Position numbers and translations under genes: made by a program. Source: Cruorifilaria tuberocauda (Eukaryota > Nematoda > Chromadorea > Rhabditida > Onchocercidae). From it: 64,000 nucleotides of DNA. Below the pieces are notes generated by a model, which was given only the letters and a program-made list of their open reading frames with translations, was not told where the DNA came from and searched no databases. Of the stretch, positions 47,386 to 60,500 are shown in pieces; the stretch's first letter is position 1, and the number at the start of each line of letters is the position of its first letter. The stretch is taken from contig JABVXU010000066.1 in assembly GCA_013365365.1 (NCBI GenBank), positions 62,001 through 126,000 on the forward strand. Reading direction: 5' to 3'.

Positions 47386-50300
47386 TTATAGACATGTTTC
47401 TAAACTGCATTGCCGAGAAAAATTATTTGAGTCAAGTAACAATCTTCTACGGTTCAATTCCTTTGCATATCGTTTTGGATTCTTCTCGAACAGCAAATAT
47501 GCAAAAAGGCACATCAAAACCAGAATTACAAACAATATACATATAACTATACCAAGTGCTATCTGATAAATCACCAATTGTTTTCGAATTTTAACTTCAA
47601 GAGATGGAAATGTTGTCGTCATGTATTGTACCAACTGAAAACAGATTACGAAATCACAAAATACGACGTACGATAAAAATTAATAAAAAAGCAGATATGA
47701 ATGTTATATTTTCATAGATCCTTCTGGATTGAAAAAAATTTACAAAATATAAGATGTGACTATTCAGTAGTTGCAAAAGAGAGCTAAAACTGCATAACTC
47801 GTATGTTTCACAAATTTCAACTAGAAACCGACCGAAGGAATGTATATATTCCAGAATGACACGGACTCCCAGCGATAATCGCGCTCTAATACACCAGGCT
47901 TGGCAAGATCAGAATATAAAGAGTAATTGAAATTGAGGTACCAATGCCGTCGCGGCTCAAAAGCTAACCAACTAGAATCCATTGGAATATTTGGATTCCT
48001 AAAAAACTATTATTAAAGTTCAAAAATGAAAACACAATTCAAAAAATTGATCTGTAACACTCGAAGCAGTCCCACGCATGAAATGTTATCAACCCGAATA
48101 TTTCTGATTAATTTTTTTAAAAACAACATGCTTCGTATAAAATAAGACCATATCCCGTATAACAATAAAGTAACATACATATACATTGCAAACTGTCGAA
48201 ATACACATGTTAAAAGCTGACTAGCATTTCGATCGGCATCTGTCCATGATATATTTTCAAAATGTTTCGGCAACAGATCTTTCGACATAAATGGAAAACC
48301 AAACAATAAGTATAAATCACAATCATGACATACTGCTGCAAATTTTGGTACGAGGTGAATGAGCTAACACAATCTAAGGAAGCCATATTTGGGACAAAGT
48401 AAATCATGCAAAATATGCTCCTTTTCTTTCAGCTCTTGGTTTCAATAAAACTACATGCAATCGTGAAGTAATTAAACAACATAAAATGTGCAAAGCATTA
48501 GAAATCAGTCTTTTTCATTCACTAGCCCGCAATATATCTTCAAAAATAAAAACTGGAGAAATATCTGAAATGACAAACCTAACAAATCAAGAATAGAAAG
48601 AAAAACGGACTCATCCAATTTGGAAAAAATCGTTTGCTGGATCCTTGACCAAATTCATAATTATTAACATACATGAAAACTCGCGAACCAGCCGCAGAAT
48701 GCAAATGTGCAGAGAGACTTATTGGGGCAACATAATAGGCGTCTGTCGTCATCTAAAAATCGATCGTGTTTATTAAAATCATACGATGGTAATTTTGCTA
48801 ATCTATGGTTCAAGTTATTATAAAAAATAATAGATTTTTAATTTTAGACACTTATAAGACTGATATCTTTCTCAACCACAGATAATTGATAAATCATAAA
48901 GATACATTTAATTATTACAAAAACCGTTTTTATTACTCCAGATTTAATGGATGTGAATAAAAACGTAAACAGAATTAAAACAACAAACATGAATGAATTC
49001 TCTCCTTACTGCATGTTCGTCAGATGCATCTGGCCAATAAGTATAACGATCAACAATTGCTTCCATAATTGCCTCGCGATTGGTCGTATAATTATGCCGA
49101 AAAGCATATTCAAGAACGTAGTTTTTGAGATATTCATGGTCGACTAGAGCAAAATCACTAAATTCTCCAAGGAGTCGATTTTCAAGCAGTACCTATAAAT
49201 AAATCATTTTCAGAAACTTTCTACGCTAAAACACTTCAATTATTTTCAACAGCATCAGATTCTTGATGAATGCAATAAAAATTAACGGCAACATTTTGAA
49301 ACAGAAGGCATATTCCACCAAAATATAAAATGTAAAACATTACTCTCACGAAAAATTGGAACTACAAGCACTCAGTTTGTCTGTTGTCATCAGTTATCAG
49401 ACCCGAAAGATGGAAACCATCACCGTGCTTCAAATATAATTCTCTGCTGGTCCGAACCCCAATACATAAACTATGATGCGTTCTTTAACCACTCTACTAC
49501 AGATCCACAGACTTCCCATGCTTTGTACAAGATGACTCACCTCAGAGCCATCCTCTCTATTGAATCCAGTAAGATAAGGCACAGGAGATGGATAGTTAGT
49601 AATAGCAGTTGGTATAGAATTCAAAAGAAACAATGGATGAGCTGGAATGAATCGACCATCAACATGAGGTAAAAAGAGATAACGATTGTATTCTACCTAT
49701 AAGTTCATCAACGAATGAATGGACGAAGGAAATAAAGGAAACCTATCAGCACAATTATCATATATAAAATTTTCTGCAATAATCGGTCTGAACTTGAAAG
49801 AGCAAAAAAGTCATTATATATCAGAGCCAAACATGAATATTTTTTAATTCATTGAACTTCCGATGTTTAGCATATTGCAGTGAATTGTAAAGCGAACATA
49901 CAAATACTTCTCATCTTGCGCAAGTATAGCACCTATTGCACATATTGTTATTTAAACATCAGATCCAAAGAGAATTTAGATTAACACCAAAACAACTTGG
50001 ATAACTACTTGACACGAGTACAAGATTACAAGATAGAGTACGATGTACAAAAACTTAATGCAGTCTAATGCAGTCTTGCATGGCATGCTAAGGATCCTAA
50101 CCAAGATAGAATCTTGATTATATTCATAATACTAAAATTAACAACATTAAAAGGTTCCTACTGGTATTGTCTGAACGGCTTGTATGATATCATTTGTTGA
50201 TCGTGTTAATATGCACTCCCATATATGTTTTGCTAATAATTGCGCACAACCCAAATATCGTCCTAGTTTCATAGTGTTATTGAATGCAAGAGCAGATTTG

Positions 50301-52196
50301 CCAATAGTTGAATGATATGAAATTTCAGCGCCTGACATTGCAGCACCTGCTCGGAATAAATCTAAAGAGAATGAAAGTAAATAACTGTGCATTATCAAAG
50401 ATAGCAAGTTACAGAAAGATAACCAAGAAATTAATACTTTTCGAAAAGGGTGACAGCATATGTAAACCAACACTGACCGCTCCGGCATCATGTCCAACAA
50501 TTGTCACTTGTCTTGGGTCCCCACCAAAAGAAGCTATGTGATCTTGTACGAACTGCAATGCAGTCCTCTGGTCCTAAATATACTTGAAACCTTTCATGAA
50601 GTTTATTATGACATTCTTCAGTTCTTACAACATTCAACACTTTGGATAAAACAAAAAAAGTTCATTTTTCAAGTGACGTAATAATCAGCAACCTGCAAAC
50701 CATAATTGCCAGTATTTGCGTCACCAAAGCTTAGAAAACCAAAAGCCCCAAGGCGATAATTTACAGTAACAACAACGATACCCCGTGAAGATAGTATATG
50801 ACCCGGCCATTCATTTGACGAACCAGTTTGAAAATTACCGCCGTGAAAGAAAACAATGACAGGACGACCATTATGTGATATCTGAAATAAGCTACTATTA
50901 CAAAAATATGTATTATAAGCTTAAATTGTGAAGAAATAAATGAAATGTGAGGTGTGAAGAAAGTCTTGCTCCATTTTGATTAGCTCAGCAACCTAATATC
51001 TATACAGGTCTGTAGTAAATTCACGAACATCGGGAGTGAATATATTCAGGTAAAGGCAATCCTCGCTAATGTGGAACGGATAAGGATCGTTAATAAACAA
51101 AGTTGGTCGAGCTTCAACATCTTGTGCGCATGATGGTGGATGCTGAACAGCCAGGAAAGGCTGCTTCCCAGGGAGTTCAGTGAGAATCTGCGGAGGCTGA
51201 AAAATAAATTCGATCCAGCAGAAATTAAGAGGCAACTTGTGGAAGAAACGAACAAATTAATAAGTCCGATGAAAAACAGAAGCTGTTAAAGTTAAAAAAA
51301 AAAATTTTCATTTCATTACTTACAAATCAAGAAGCCCTGCATTCCTATCCTTTATGAAAAATTTAACTATTTATCATGTACAGATTTAATCCTATACTTC
51401 GACTAGTAATAACAAAATTTGATAACACTACAAAAGCGAAGAGGTTTGCACAATAATTAAAAGTACATTTTACTTTGAATCTTCTTTGTGAAACCGGCGG
51501 CTCAGCATATGGAATACCTAGGAATGTCATTACAGTGATGTTGTTTAATGGATGAACCGGATCTGGTTCAGAATAACTCCAATCCTTGCGAATTTGTTCC
51601 ATCGGATCGCGATCAGGAGTCCATGGCACATTTTTTACCGTCACTTTTTGGCCCACCAAATCACCTATCGATAATCGTACCAGCACATTATTTTTTTGCA
51701 GCTAAAACAATGGAAATTCCACTAAAGTTCTATTTTTAGATAATTGTAACTGGGAAGAAGACCAGTTGCTAATCCATTTCTCTGTGAGTGGTATAGGTTT
51801 CATTTTTTTCATTTCTTAGGTAATTACTATCCTGCTAAATATCCTACCAGTTATCATGAAACGTTGAAATAATTCAATAATGTCATCACAATATATTCAC
51901 ATATAGCTTAAATTGAACATAATTGAAAATATTCTTGCAACACCTTCAAATTTGAGAAGGACAACATAGGCACTATTAAAAACTGTCGTAGAATAATGAA
52001 AGATACATAGTTCCTCACTAAAAAAAAAGCTTTCAGTTGAATTAATAAGAGAGAATACCTGTGTAGAAGGTCTACCACTAAACCAAGCGTTCTCTTCGCG
52101 CCCATAATTTGTGGGTCGTGTAGGTTCGCTATTCTGCCTTTTCACGACGAAACATCCCACTGCCCCAATCCAAATTAAGGCTCTTAAGTCATTCAT
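47386..52196 (-). CDS. glit-1: Non-catalytic cholinesterase-like membrane protein, gliotactin/neuroligin type
   Basis: Twelve exons: 52059-52196, 51474-51701, 51029-51196, 50693-50881, 50438-50573, 50162-50361, 49541-49696, 49010-49192, 48611-48752, 48185-48335, 47833-47998 and 47386-47634; all phases agree, 701 residues. An in-frame ATG 8 codons upstream (52220) is possible, but the one used starts a good signal peptide ([18 protein letters not shown]). The carboxylesterase/cholinesterase fold is clear: [37 protein letters not shown] (about 187-201), [34 protein letters not shown]. The nucleophile elbow, GESAG in active enzymes, is GHDAG here (about 268-272), so it lacks the catalytic Ser. 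One C-terminal transmembrane helix (about 643-668) precedes a short basic cytoplasmic tail. This is the layout of neuroligins and gliotactin; the C. elegans symbol glit-1 is my best guess. It likely acts in cell adhesion at the surface. Confidence 0.82.
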
Positions 52197-52331
52197 ACAA
52201 CAATGCTTCAAACTAAGCAAGCCATCTCACGTACGTCTGTGACCAACACGTAACCCAAAAATCATTCGGCTATTGTAATGAATTCACGAACTCACCGTCA
52301 CGGATTGAAAATTTTTGTCTCACTTACGTAC

Positions 52332-52499
52332 GTGAAGCGAAGATGGATTTTCAGCAGTCATTTTACCTTCGATGCTACTTTACTTTTACTGAACGAAACT
52401 CTAACTTTTACTGTACTAGTGAAGCGAAAATTTTCAGCAGTCATTTTACTTTCGATGCTATTTTACTGTGCTAACTTTTACTGTACTGAACTCTAAACT
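52332..52499. repeat. Imperfect tandem duplication of about 85 bp upstream of the cholinesterase-like gene
   Basis: Unit 1 begins GTGAAGCGAAGATGGATTTT and unit 2 (near 52419) begins GTGAAGCGAAAATTTTCAG. Both contain CAGCAGTCATTTTAC, TTCGATGCTA and CTAACTTTTACTGTACT. It lies in the probable promoter of the gene to the left. Confidence 0.75.
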
Positions 52500-54241
52500 T
52501 AACTGTACTGAACTCTGCTGATAAGAGTTCAGATGGGTGATTACCGTCATTTTGATGAGAAATGTGCCGTCATGTTTTCCTGATTGGGTAATTTTTTCAC
52601 TGGATGCCATTTCACTTCACTTTCACTTTTTTCGTTTCCTATCTCTATGAGGTTGCTCACAGGTTGAATGATCTTTGTGTTTTAATTATATTAGAAAACC
52701 TTAAATAATTAGGGAGGAATAATAAATGCCTTATTGCTACAATAAAAATAATAAGGTATGGTTTACTGCTTTTTAATTGAATCCAAAACACTAACATTGC
52801 TATTATCATATTCAACCTAACAAACTTTTCAATGGTAATCTTTCAAATTTCAATAATTCAGAGGTTCAATGATTGAGATATACTCTCTCTGTTACATTGA
52901 TATTTCCATTTCTCGCACTTCCTATCATTTTTAAGTTTCATTGTAATATCATTAGCATCATCAGACTGTAGTGTTGTTGATTTTATCACCGATGATTATA
53001 GTATTACTGATTTAATGCAACATTTACTTTTGAATTAATTGAAGGACAATTTTGAAAGCATTCGTTTCCCATGGAAATTTTTCAGATGCGAATTAAATTG
53101 AAATGAGATGAACAGACAATTTAATATTTTCAAGAGAAATAGATTCCGTGGGATAACGAATCGTCTTCTCGTGTTCTTTCTCTAGTGTCTCTTTCTTTTT
53201 TTAAAAGGAATTCAAAAATAGCGAAGTGTATCCATCACTAAAATATGTCGTGTCTGTGATAGGCAGTAGTGGTATTTAGACGAATAAGTTCCCAAGCCGG
53301 CAGAAAACGAACGATGTGTTACCTAGTCATTTGAATAACCGTTTCAACTATTTTAACGTTTAACTGCAATTATTACTTTTTTTGACGGCTGAGTTTTTTG
53401 TACCTAAATTTTAACAACGATTACTGAAGTTCCAATGTATTTATGAAATTGTAACTGATAATATTTAATTTATATTATAGCATTTTCATTTCATTTCATA
53501 TTCGTTAATTTTCATCTATTCATATTAATAATATTTTTCACTTAATTTGAACTTTTTTATTCATTTAGAACATATTTGATCAGATAATTGTCGTTAATGA
53601 AATAATTGCAGTATTATCAGATTCTCTACATATTGATAACTTTCTAAATAGATTTATTCTGGAACACTTTTTGAATTTATCTTCAAGCGGGAATTTTAGG
53701 ATTTCATCGTAATCCTAATATTGTATCATCAGCAATTTTACACAGTCTATCCACTCTTGAATGCAGTATTTGTAGCATTTAGTGAATTCGAAATTCGAAA
53801 ATTTTATTTGATAATTTGAAATAAAAGCATTAGTAAGCAATTCATAATGAATGCCAGAGACGACTAATGTTTAATTGAATTTTCTAAATGTGAAAAAAAA
53901 GGATTCATGTGGGAGTATCTTTATCAATCAGTCTAAAAATGCATTTGAAGTGAATCGTCTGTTCGAATGAAATCACTTTCATGATCCAATCGCGCTGATA
54001 CATTCTTTCACTGTTTCGTACAGAGAAATGAATTCACTCCAAAAAATTTCTACAATAATACAACGTGTTATTTAAATTCGACTCTTGTCAGTGAATCTTT
54101 TTAGCAGTTTGAATAAAAGTATCAAATGGAAATGATAAATGATGTGAGGAATTGATGGGGAAGTAACTTTCATGTTAATTAAACTAGTTTCATTATTACT
54201 GTTTGATAAGAATAATTGTTTGATTTTAATCAATGATACAG

Positions 54242-54424
54242 CTAATGTAGTAAATTGATATGAAATTCATCCAATGAATAACATTTGCAGTACTTTCGTT
54301 CATAACACACTTTCAGATATCTCTTACGTTTGTTCTTTTCCAATTCCTCAAATCTGACGTCCATCTCTTTAAATTTATCTCCCTCCATTAAGCTGCATTT
54401 ATTGAGCGATTTCACCTCTGACAT
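54242..54424 (-). CDS. Small hypothetical open frame, coding status doubtful
   Basis: Sixty codons from an ATG at 54424; charged (Glu/Lys-rich, with KNKRKRYLK in the middle). A GTGTGT donor after codon 38 could lead to a phase-0 exon near 53225-53326, but neither part resembles a known family. It is divergent from znfx-1, 164 nt away. It could be chance. Confidence 0.2.
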   Translation of the reverse strand: MSEVKSLNKCSLMEGDKFKEMDVRFEELEKNKRKRYLKVCYERKYCKCYSLDEFHINLLH

Positions 54425-54574
54425 TCCTCCAAGACTTTATATAGCAGGCAGTATGCCGAAAAGATTGATAAATTTTGTTATGAATTATTGGTAAGAAGTT
54501 AGGGTTACCAATTTACGTTTACTATTGGTTTCATTTAGAGAAGTTTGGAATTTACTTTTTGGATATAGGAAGAA

Positions 54575-54587
54575 TATTTCAGGAGTT
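54575..54587 (+). promoter_or_regulatory. Candidate trans-splice acceptor before znfx-1 ATG
   Basis: ATATTTCAG followed by GAGTTATG. A strong nematode acceptor 5 nt before the ATG with no matching upstream coding exon suggests spliced-leader addition. Confidence 0.4.
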
Positions 54588-57500
54588 ATGAAATCAAGAA
54601 TGGATCGCGAATGGGGGATAATCATATTTGGTGAAAATAGTAAAGGAAAACTTACATATGAAATGATGCGGTACATTATTTTTCTATATTTGTTTCAATC
54701 GAGAATGATCATGTTATTTGGGGATAGCGTGATATTGAAATAGTTGAGTAACAGTGGAATTGGACTACTATCGGAATACACATTGTAATAAGATATCCAT
54801 AAAATATGACTGGAAATTTTCTTCGTGCTTATTAATAACTAAAATATAAACCGTATTGAGAAGTTTTCAGTAGAGTAATATTTTCTAATTAACAACAGGA
54901 TTCTTTTTATATTGTCTTTTTTAGCTCATTTGCGGATGTATTTCGGCAGAACAGCTCAAAATTGGGATTAAATCTAGTTCAGTCACCGTCATTTCTATTT
55001 ACCAGAAATGTTGCTGTGGTGCAAAAGGAAGTGGAAGAATGGTTCGAAGAGTGGAAATCGGACAGAGACAAAATGCTGGTGTTGTTGTTCAATGATAGTG
55101 GTATTCTACTTTTTATGTATGCTAGGAGAATATTACTGATATAAATTTGAATTTAGGTGACATAAATCATAACAATATGACGTTTTGAAATGAGAAATCT
55201 ATTTGAACCAAATCTGAACTGTTGAATTTGAACTGATATTGGTGGCTCAACTTATTAAAAATGTTATCGTGAAACATTTTTTCATTTTATTTTCATATTT
55301 TCTTAAATCTTTTTTTATTTTTAATATTCTTGCTACCTAAATTCTTTAAATATCTTAACTGCATCGCTTTTATTGACATGGGAGAGTGATAATTTAAGCA
55401 ATTTTATGAATTTCAGTGCTAGAAATCAGGAAAGAAAATTTAATGACTTGAATCTTCCACTAAATGATTGGCTTTTTCTTTATAACCTGATATCCCCAGT
55501 TATTTCTCTAACTTTTAAAAATATGACTACTTTCCACTTTCAATACCTTTAATTTCTAATTACTTTGTTGTCGCATCCTTGATAATTTGTTTTCAGACTC
55601 AAATGAAGTTGAGCAAAAAATGCAAACCTGGCAAGAGAAAGTTTTACTTTATATACAGAAGAGCGAAAGTTTGTTGCACTGTGCACATAATGAAACTGAA
55701 AAAATAATAAACTGTTGGGTGAAAGAAATTTGTGTACTTTCAAGTGGAAGATTTCAGGAGGGTGAGCTTTCTGTTTGAATGTTTATTGTAGAAATATTTT
55801 CATTTTTTTTCAATTTTTCTCTTTATCTTGATCTGGTTTCATTTCTTTTATAATTGCGATGCTAATTAATCTTTCGAATCTTTTTTCGAGAATCCCTATC
55901 TTCAGTTTCAGTAATAAAAGTTCAATTTGAAATTGTAGAGGAAGCAGAATCTACGGAAGCAAATGTTATCAATGCATCTGAGCAGGAGAAACTATCAGGT
56001 AAAAAATTTCTCACTATTTTATACTGATGAATTTGCATTAATTTACAAATTGCCAGATAGAAAGGACATGGGCATTATTTGAATTATTCCTAGTGGAATT
56101 ATTTTTATAAAGTGTGAAATAACTCTAATGGATAATTTTGTCAAATTAATAGATGTACAATTGCTTAAAATGTTTTAGGCAATGAAAGCCAAGAAGGACA
56201 CATAGTCAATGAAGATTTGCCATTATTCGATTTTACCGATGTTGCGAATATTTTTGCGGATCTGGAAAAATTGGAAAAACCACTGAAAGACTTGGATTTG
56301 GTAGCATGAGTCTTTATAAGTATATTAAATTTCAAGAGTAAAAAAATCTTCCTCGAATTTGAGTTGCAATACGATGTTATCTTGATTGTAAAAAAATTTC
56401 TTGTTCTTTATAACGTCATATATGTACAGGATTGTCTGCATGAGTAATTATCTATAGGTAAAATACATCGATGTTCCAAGACTGCATAACAGGTTACGTG
56501 TTCCATTCAGCGAGAAGGAACAGAACGGCCGACTACTTGCAATTCTTTCAGCTGCTTCATTTACAGAACTTCCTGATCTCCAAGCTGCAGTGGTTAATTT
56601 TGTGGAAAAGATTCTCAAATCAGGGTTAATTTCAGTTTTAATTTTTTTCCCAAGTATTTCACTCAAAGACAACTTGAAAATGAATCTTTCTAATGGTCTT
56701 CTCTATTTCAGTTTCATTTCTTTCATGCTTCGTGAAAATGCTTATCATATAAGGAATATTGCTGGTGATGAATGCTATAAAACCCTCTTCACTTCCCTTC
56801 AAGACATTATGCAGATATTGTATATTTCAAGAATCAACCATATCGAGAATTTCGTGAGTTACTCCCACCATCACAAGTAATATCAATCTGTTGCTTTTAT
56901 TTTAAAGTAATCATTTATTTGCATTTTTAAAATATTGCTACAATAACATTTTATTTTAGGATACCGTATGCGCCGAGTTTTTAAATTTCATGGAGTCCAT
57001 TCCGGAAAGATGTTGGTCAGCTATTGATGAAGGACTTCAACTGGCAGTTTTCAGAATGTTACAAAAGTTAATTGTATGTTCTGCATTTATTTCTTAATGC
57101 ATAGCGTTTTATTTAATGATAATTTTTTGGATATTACGTCATTCTATCGGCTGTTATTTATTCTTTAATTTTTATATTTGCAGGTATTTGTAGTTGTAAT
57201 GATTGTAATTTGTCACAATTTTCCAGATGAATGGTTCTAAATCTTTGTCAGAAAATTTGCATGAAGATCATGAATCAAATGTAACAGATAAATGTTGTGA
57301 CATTGTGAAACGCAGACCCACAGATTATAAGTCATTATGGATCAATAATGAGGATGCAAAACCTCCAGAAGATTTCCGCACATTATCAGTTTACGCTACT
57401 AGCAACGATATACTTCATCCAGGTACAATACATTATCATCAAAACTGTTCGCAGAAGTAAGTGATACTGCTGATTCGCTGGAGTAGAAAAATATTTTGAA

Positions 57501-60500
57501 CTTCAATAAATTCATTTCGTAATTTTTAAATGTATCAGAAAATAGTTTATTGCACTCTCTCTTATCATCAAAATACATATTCCTGACATTTTTATTCCCG
57601 AAATCTTGTTATATGATATTTAGATTAGCCGAGGAACTGCTTTATAAAACCTATTGTGAAAAGTATACTCTAAATATATTTTTCAGTTCAACCTTATGTT
57701 CGAAGAAATATCATCAAAGGAAGTTATTCAAATCAAGAACATTACCTTGATGTGCAGTTTCGTCTTATGCATGAAGATTTTATTGGTCCTTTACGGGATG
57801 GAATAAAATTATGGAGAGAACAAAAGGGAAAAGGTCATAATGAACATTAGCAATTAAATAGATGAAGAATTTCTAGTGTGGGCATATTTCTGTTGATATT
57901 TTCAATTATGGGGGAATAAATTTTAAAGCTAGAACAATTTTTAAAATTACATGGCTTGAATTCGATACGAATATTTTTATTTATAGAAGCCTTTTTGTCA
58001 TATGCAATGGATACAACTGAAGAGCTCGATCTGTTAGTTGTAAGAGGTGTTAGTGTAGAAGGCGCACAATTGAAACGAAGTACAGGAGAAATAATTCGCT
58101 ATGTCGTTTTTCAGGTTGAAATTATCATCGAATTTCGAATTATGAATTCATTTTTATAATTGTGTGATACATTAAATGTTTACATTTCTAGTGAAAAACT
58201 GGTGTCTGACGATAATTTTCAGCCACTGAATACAGCCAATGAATTTTGGAATTCACGACTTAAGTATGGACAGCTGGTAACCTTGTCGAGTGACGGGTTT
58301 CAGAGTTAGTGACAATTTTCTGTTGTAGTTTTCAGCATTTGAAGGAATAAAAATCTGTAACTTTCTGTTAATATAAATCATTCAACTATTTCCGACTAAG
58401 TGTTTAGATGAAGCCTTGGTCGCTACTATTGCTGAGAAAGATCCTGATGATTTTTTAAAAGGAAAATTGGGATTGCGTTTCTTTGATGATCACTCAATTT
58501 CACGAGCCAAAATTTACACCTTAATTGAATCGAGCTCGTATTTTGAAATGTATCAACACGTCTTGGAATGCATTAAAGTACTGTATTCCTCATCAAAAAA
58601 TGAGTTTGCAAGCGTACATTAGCGATTACTTCATGCATAAATAGAAATTATTAATGCCAAATTTAAAACGAAAATATTAAACATCAATAGGAAAGTTAAC
58701 TCTTCTCTCTAAAAAATTATGGAACATAGTCATAAAGTGAAATTCAAAAATTGATTCTGTAGGAATGATCCTTTCTTTTCCGCATTTTTATCTAATTTAG
58801 AGAAGTCTTGTTACTTTCTTATATTCTTTACACATAAAATCTTTAGTTTTCAAATAGGATTTGATCAATAATCAATATGGGAGGTTATCATAAGCTGACA
58901 ACGTTGCTTAATGTTTGGAGAACTTCCAGCGTTTCGACAGCGACCACGGAATTCCATTTGAACGTTTTTTTCTGAAAGTTGAAACCGATGTTAAACTTCC
59001 TTCATATCTTGTTGAGCAAGTAGATGATGGTTCTCACAGTTCCTCGGATTCTTTGAATAGTGAATATACTGACTATAGTGAGCCTCCTTCTTCAACCAAA
59101 AGTAAGCTTTATTTTGTTATATGATAAAATTTCAAACAATCGCCTTAGAATAATCTTTTAAAGCTCTGAAATTTTGTAAATCTGTTTGCAGATTTTTTGA
59201 GAACCATATCTTCTATAAAATGGCCCTGAGAAAACAGCTTGCTTCGTACACGTAAAATCGAATCTGATAGTTGCTTTGTTTTGTAGCAGCTAATCCAATT
59301 TCAAGATGTTTTTAGAAACCAGAGCTAAAGAAATAAGTATTTTTGGAACGAAATATATTGCGAATGAATTGAAATATACACTTGACGGAGACAAAGTAGC
59401 TTGTGGTCTGGACAATGCTCAGCGAAATGCATTATGCTACGCTCTTACACATGAATTTGCCTTGATTCAGGGACCTCCGGGTACAGGTTAGCTGACTCTG
59501 CTTTTTTGGTTGTACTTGCTTTTTACTTTTTTCATATCATTAATAATTCTATCGCGAATAAGGTCAAACGTCGAAATATAACTAAATTTAATTGACTTTG
59601 ATTAATTTTTGTTTGAATATGCATCCTATAAATTTAGGAAAAACTTTTCTTGGTCGTCTTATTGTACGCATTTTATTGGAAAATATGAATATGTGGAATC
59701 CAGAAAGAACAAATCCGATATTAGTTGTATGCTTCACCAACCATGCTCTGGATCAATTTTTGAATGGTGTTTTAGAAGATTTGAAAGAAGATGGGCGTTA
59801 TAGTGATAATTTTCCTAGTATCGTTAGATTTGGTTCGCGCTGTAAAAGTGAAAATTTACAAAGGTATGTTACTTTTTATTTCATCTTTAGAATGATTTTA
59901 CATGAATAGTTTATGAAACTTCATGTAAAAACGTGCTGTAACTTTTTCTCTAAATAAGAAAACTTATTAATAAGAAAACTTGTTTGTAACTGTTTCTCTA
60001 AATAATAAATTTGGTGGCAGAATTTTCTATGTTATTATCAAATTTACATTTGCAGGTATACAAAGCGATTTGTATTAGAAGCATACTCTGACCTGATTCC
60101 AATGACAGCAAAGCGTAAGGTTGCTCTTTTTTTTAACTTTAAAATTATTATCAAGCATAAAATATTTCTTCATGTTTTTTGTGTTTATAATATTTATAAT
60201 ATTTCCGTGTTTATAATATTTACAGCAATAAAATTTTTTAGGCAGATCGAGTAATATTGAAAAGAATTCATTTATTAGAAACGATTCGATCTCAGGTTGC
60301 AATAATAACGTCATGTAAGAGTGAGATTCTATCTGTCAAGTATATCCAGCACGTAATGTTGCCAGAACATATCCGACAGTTTAATATACAACAGAGAAGT
60401 GAAAAAAATTGTTCAGTCAGTATTTCAAGTATTTGTGATGCTTCATTCCAATATAGTTTATACTTCTGTTTGCCAATGATTTTTTTTTATGTAAATTTAT

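Larger units (their letters stand above)
52500..54587. other. Divergent intergenic region between the cholinesterase-like gene and znfx-1
   Basis: Should hold both promoters. Apart from the weak minus-strand open frame at 54242-54424, I see no supported exon. A possible 10-codon first exon ending AATAATAAG before GTATGG near 52755 does not phase with the znfx-1 exons. Confidence 0.5.

Noticed and set aside
50308..50541. Plus-strand 77-codon frame
   Set aside because: It is antisense to confirmed exons of the cholinesterase-like gene.
54525..54587. Upstream in-frame extension of znfx-1 exon 1
   Set aside because: Open back to a stop at about 54489 but without an ATG; a strong TTTCAG lies inside it, so I take this as upstream of a trans-splice site.
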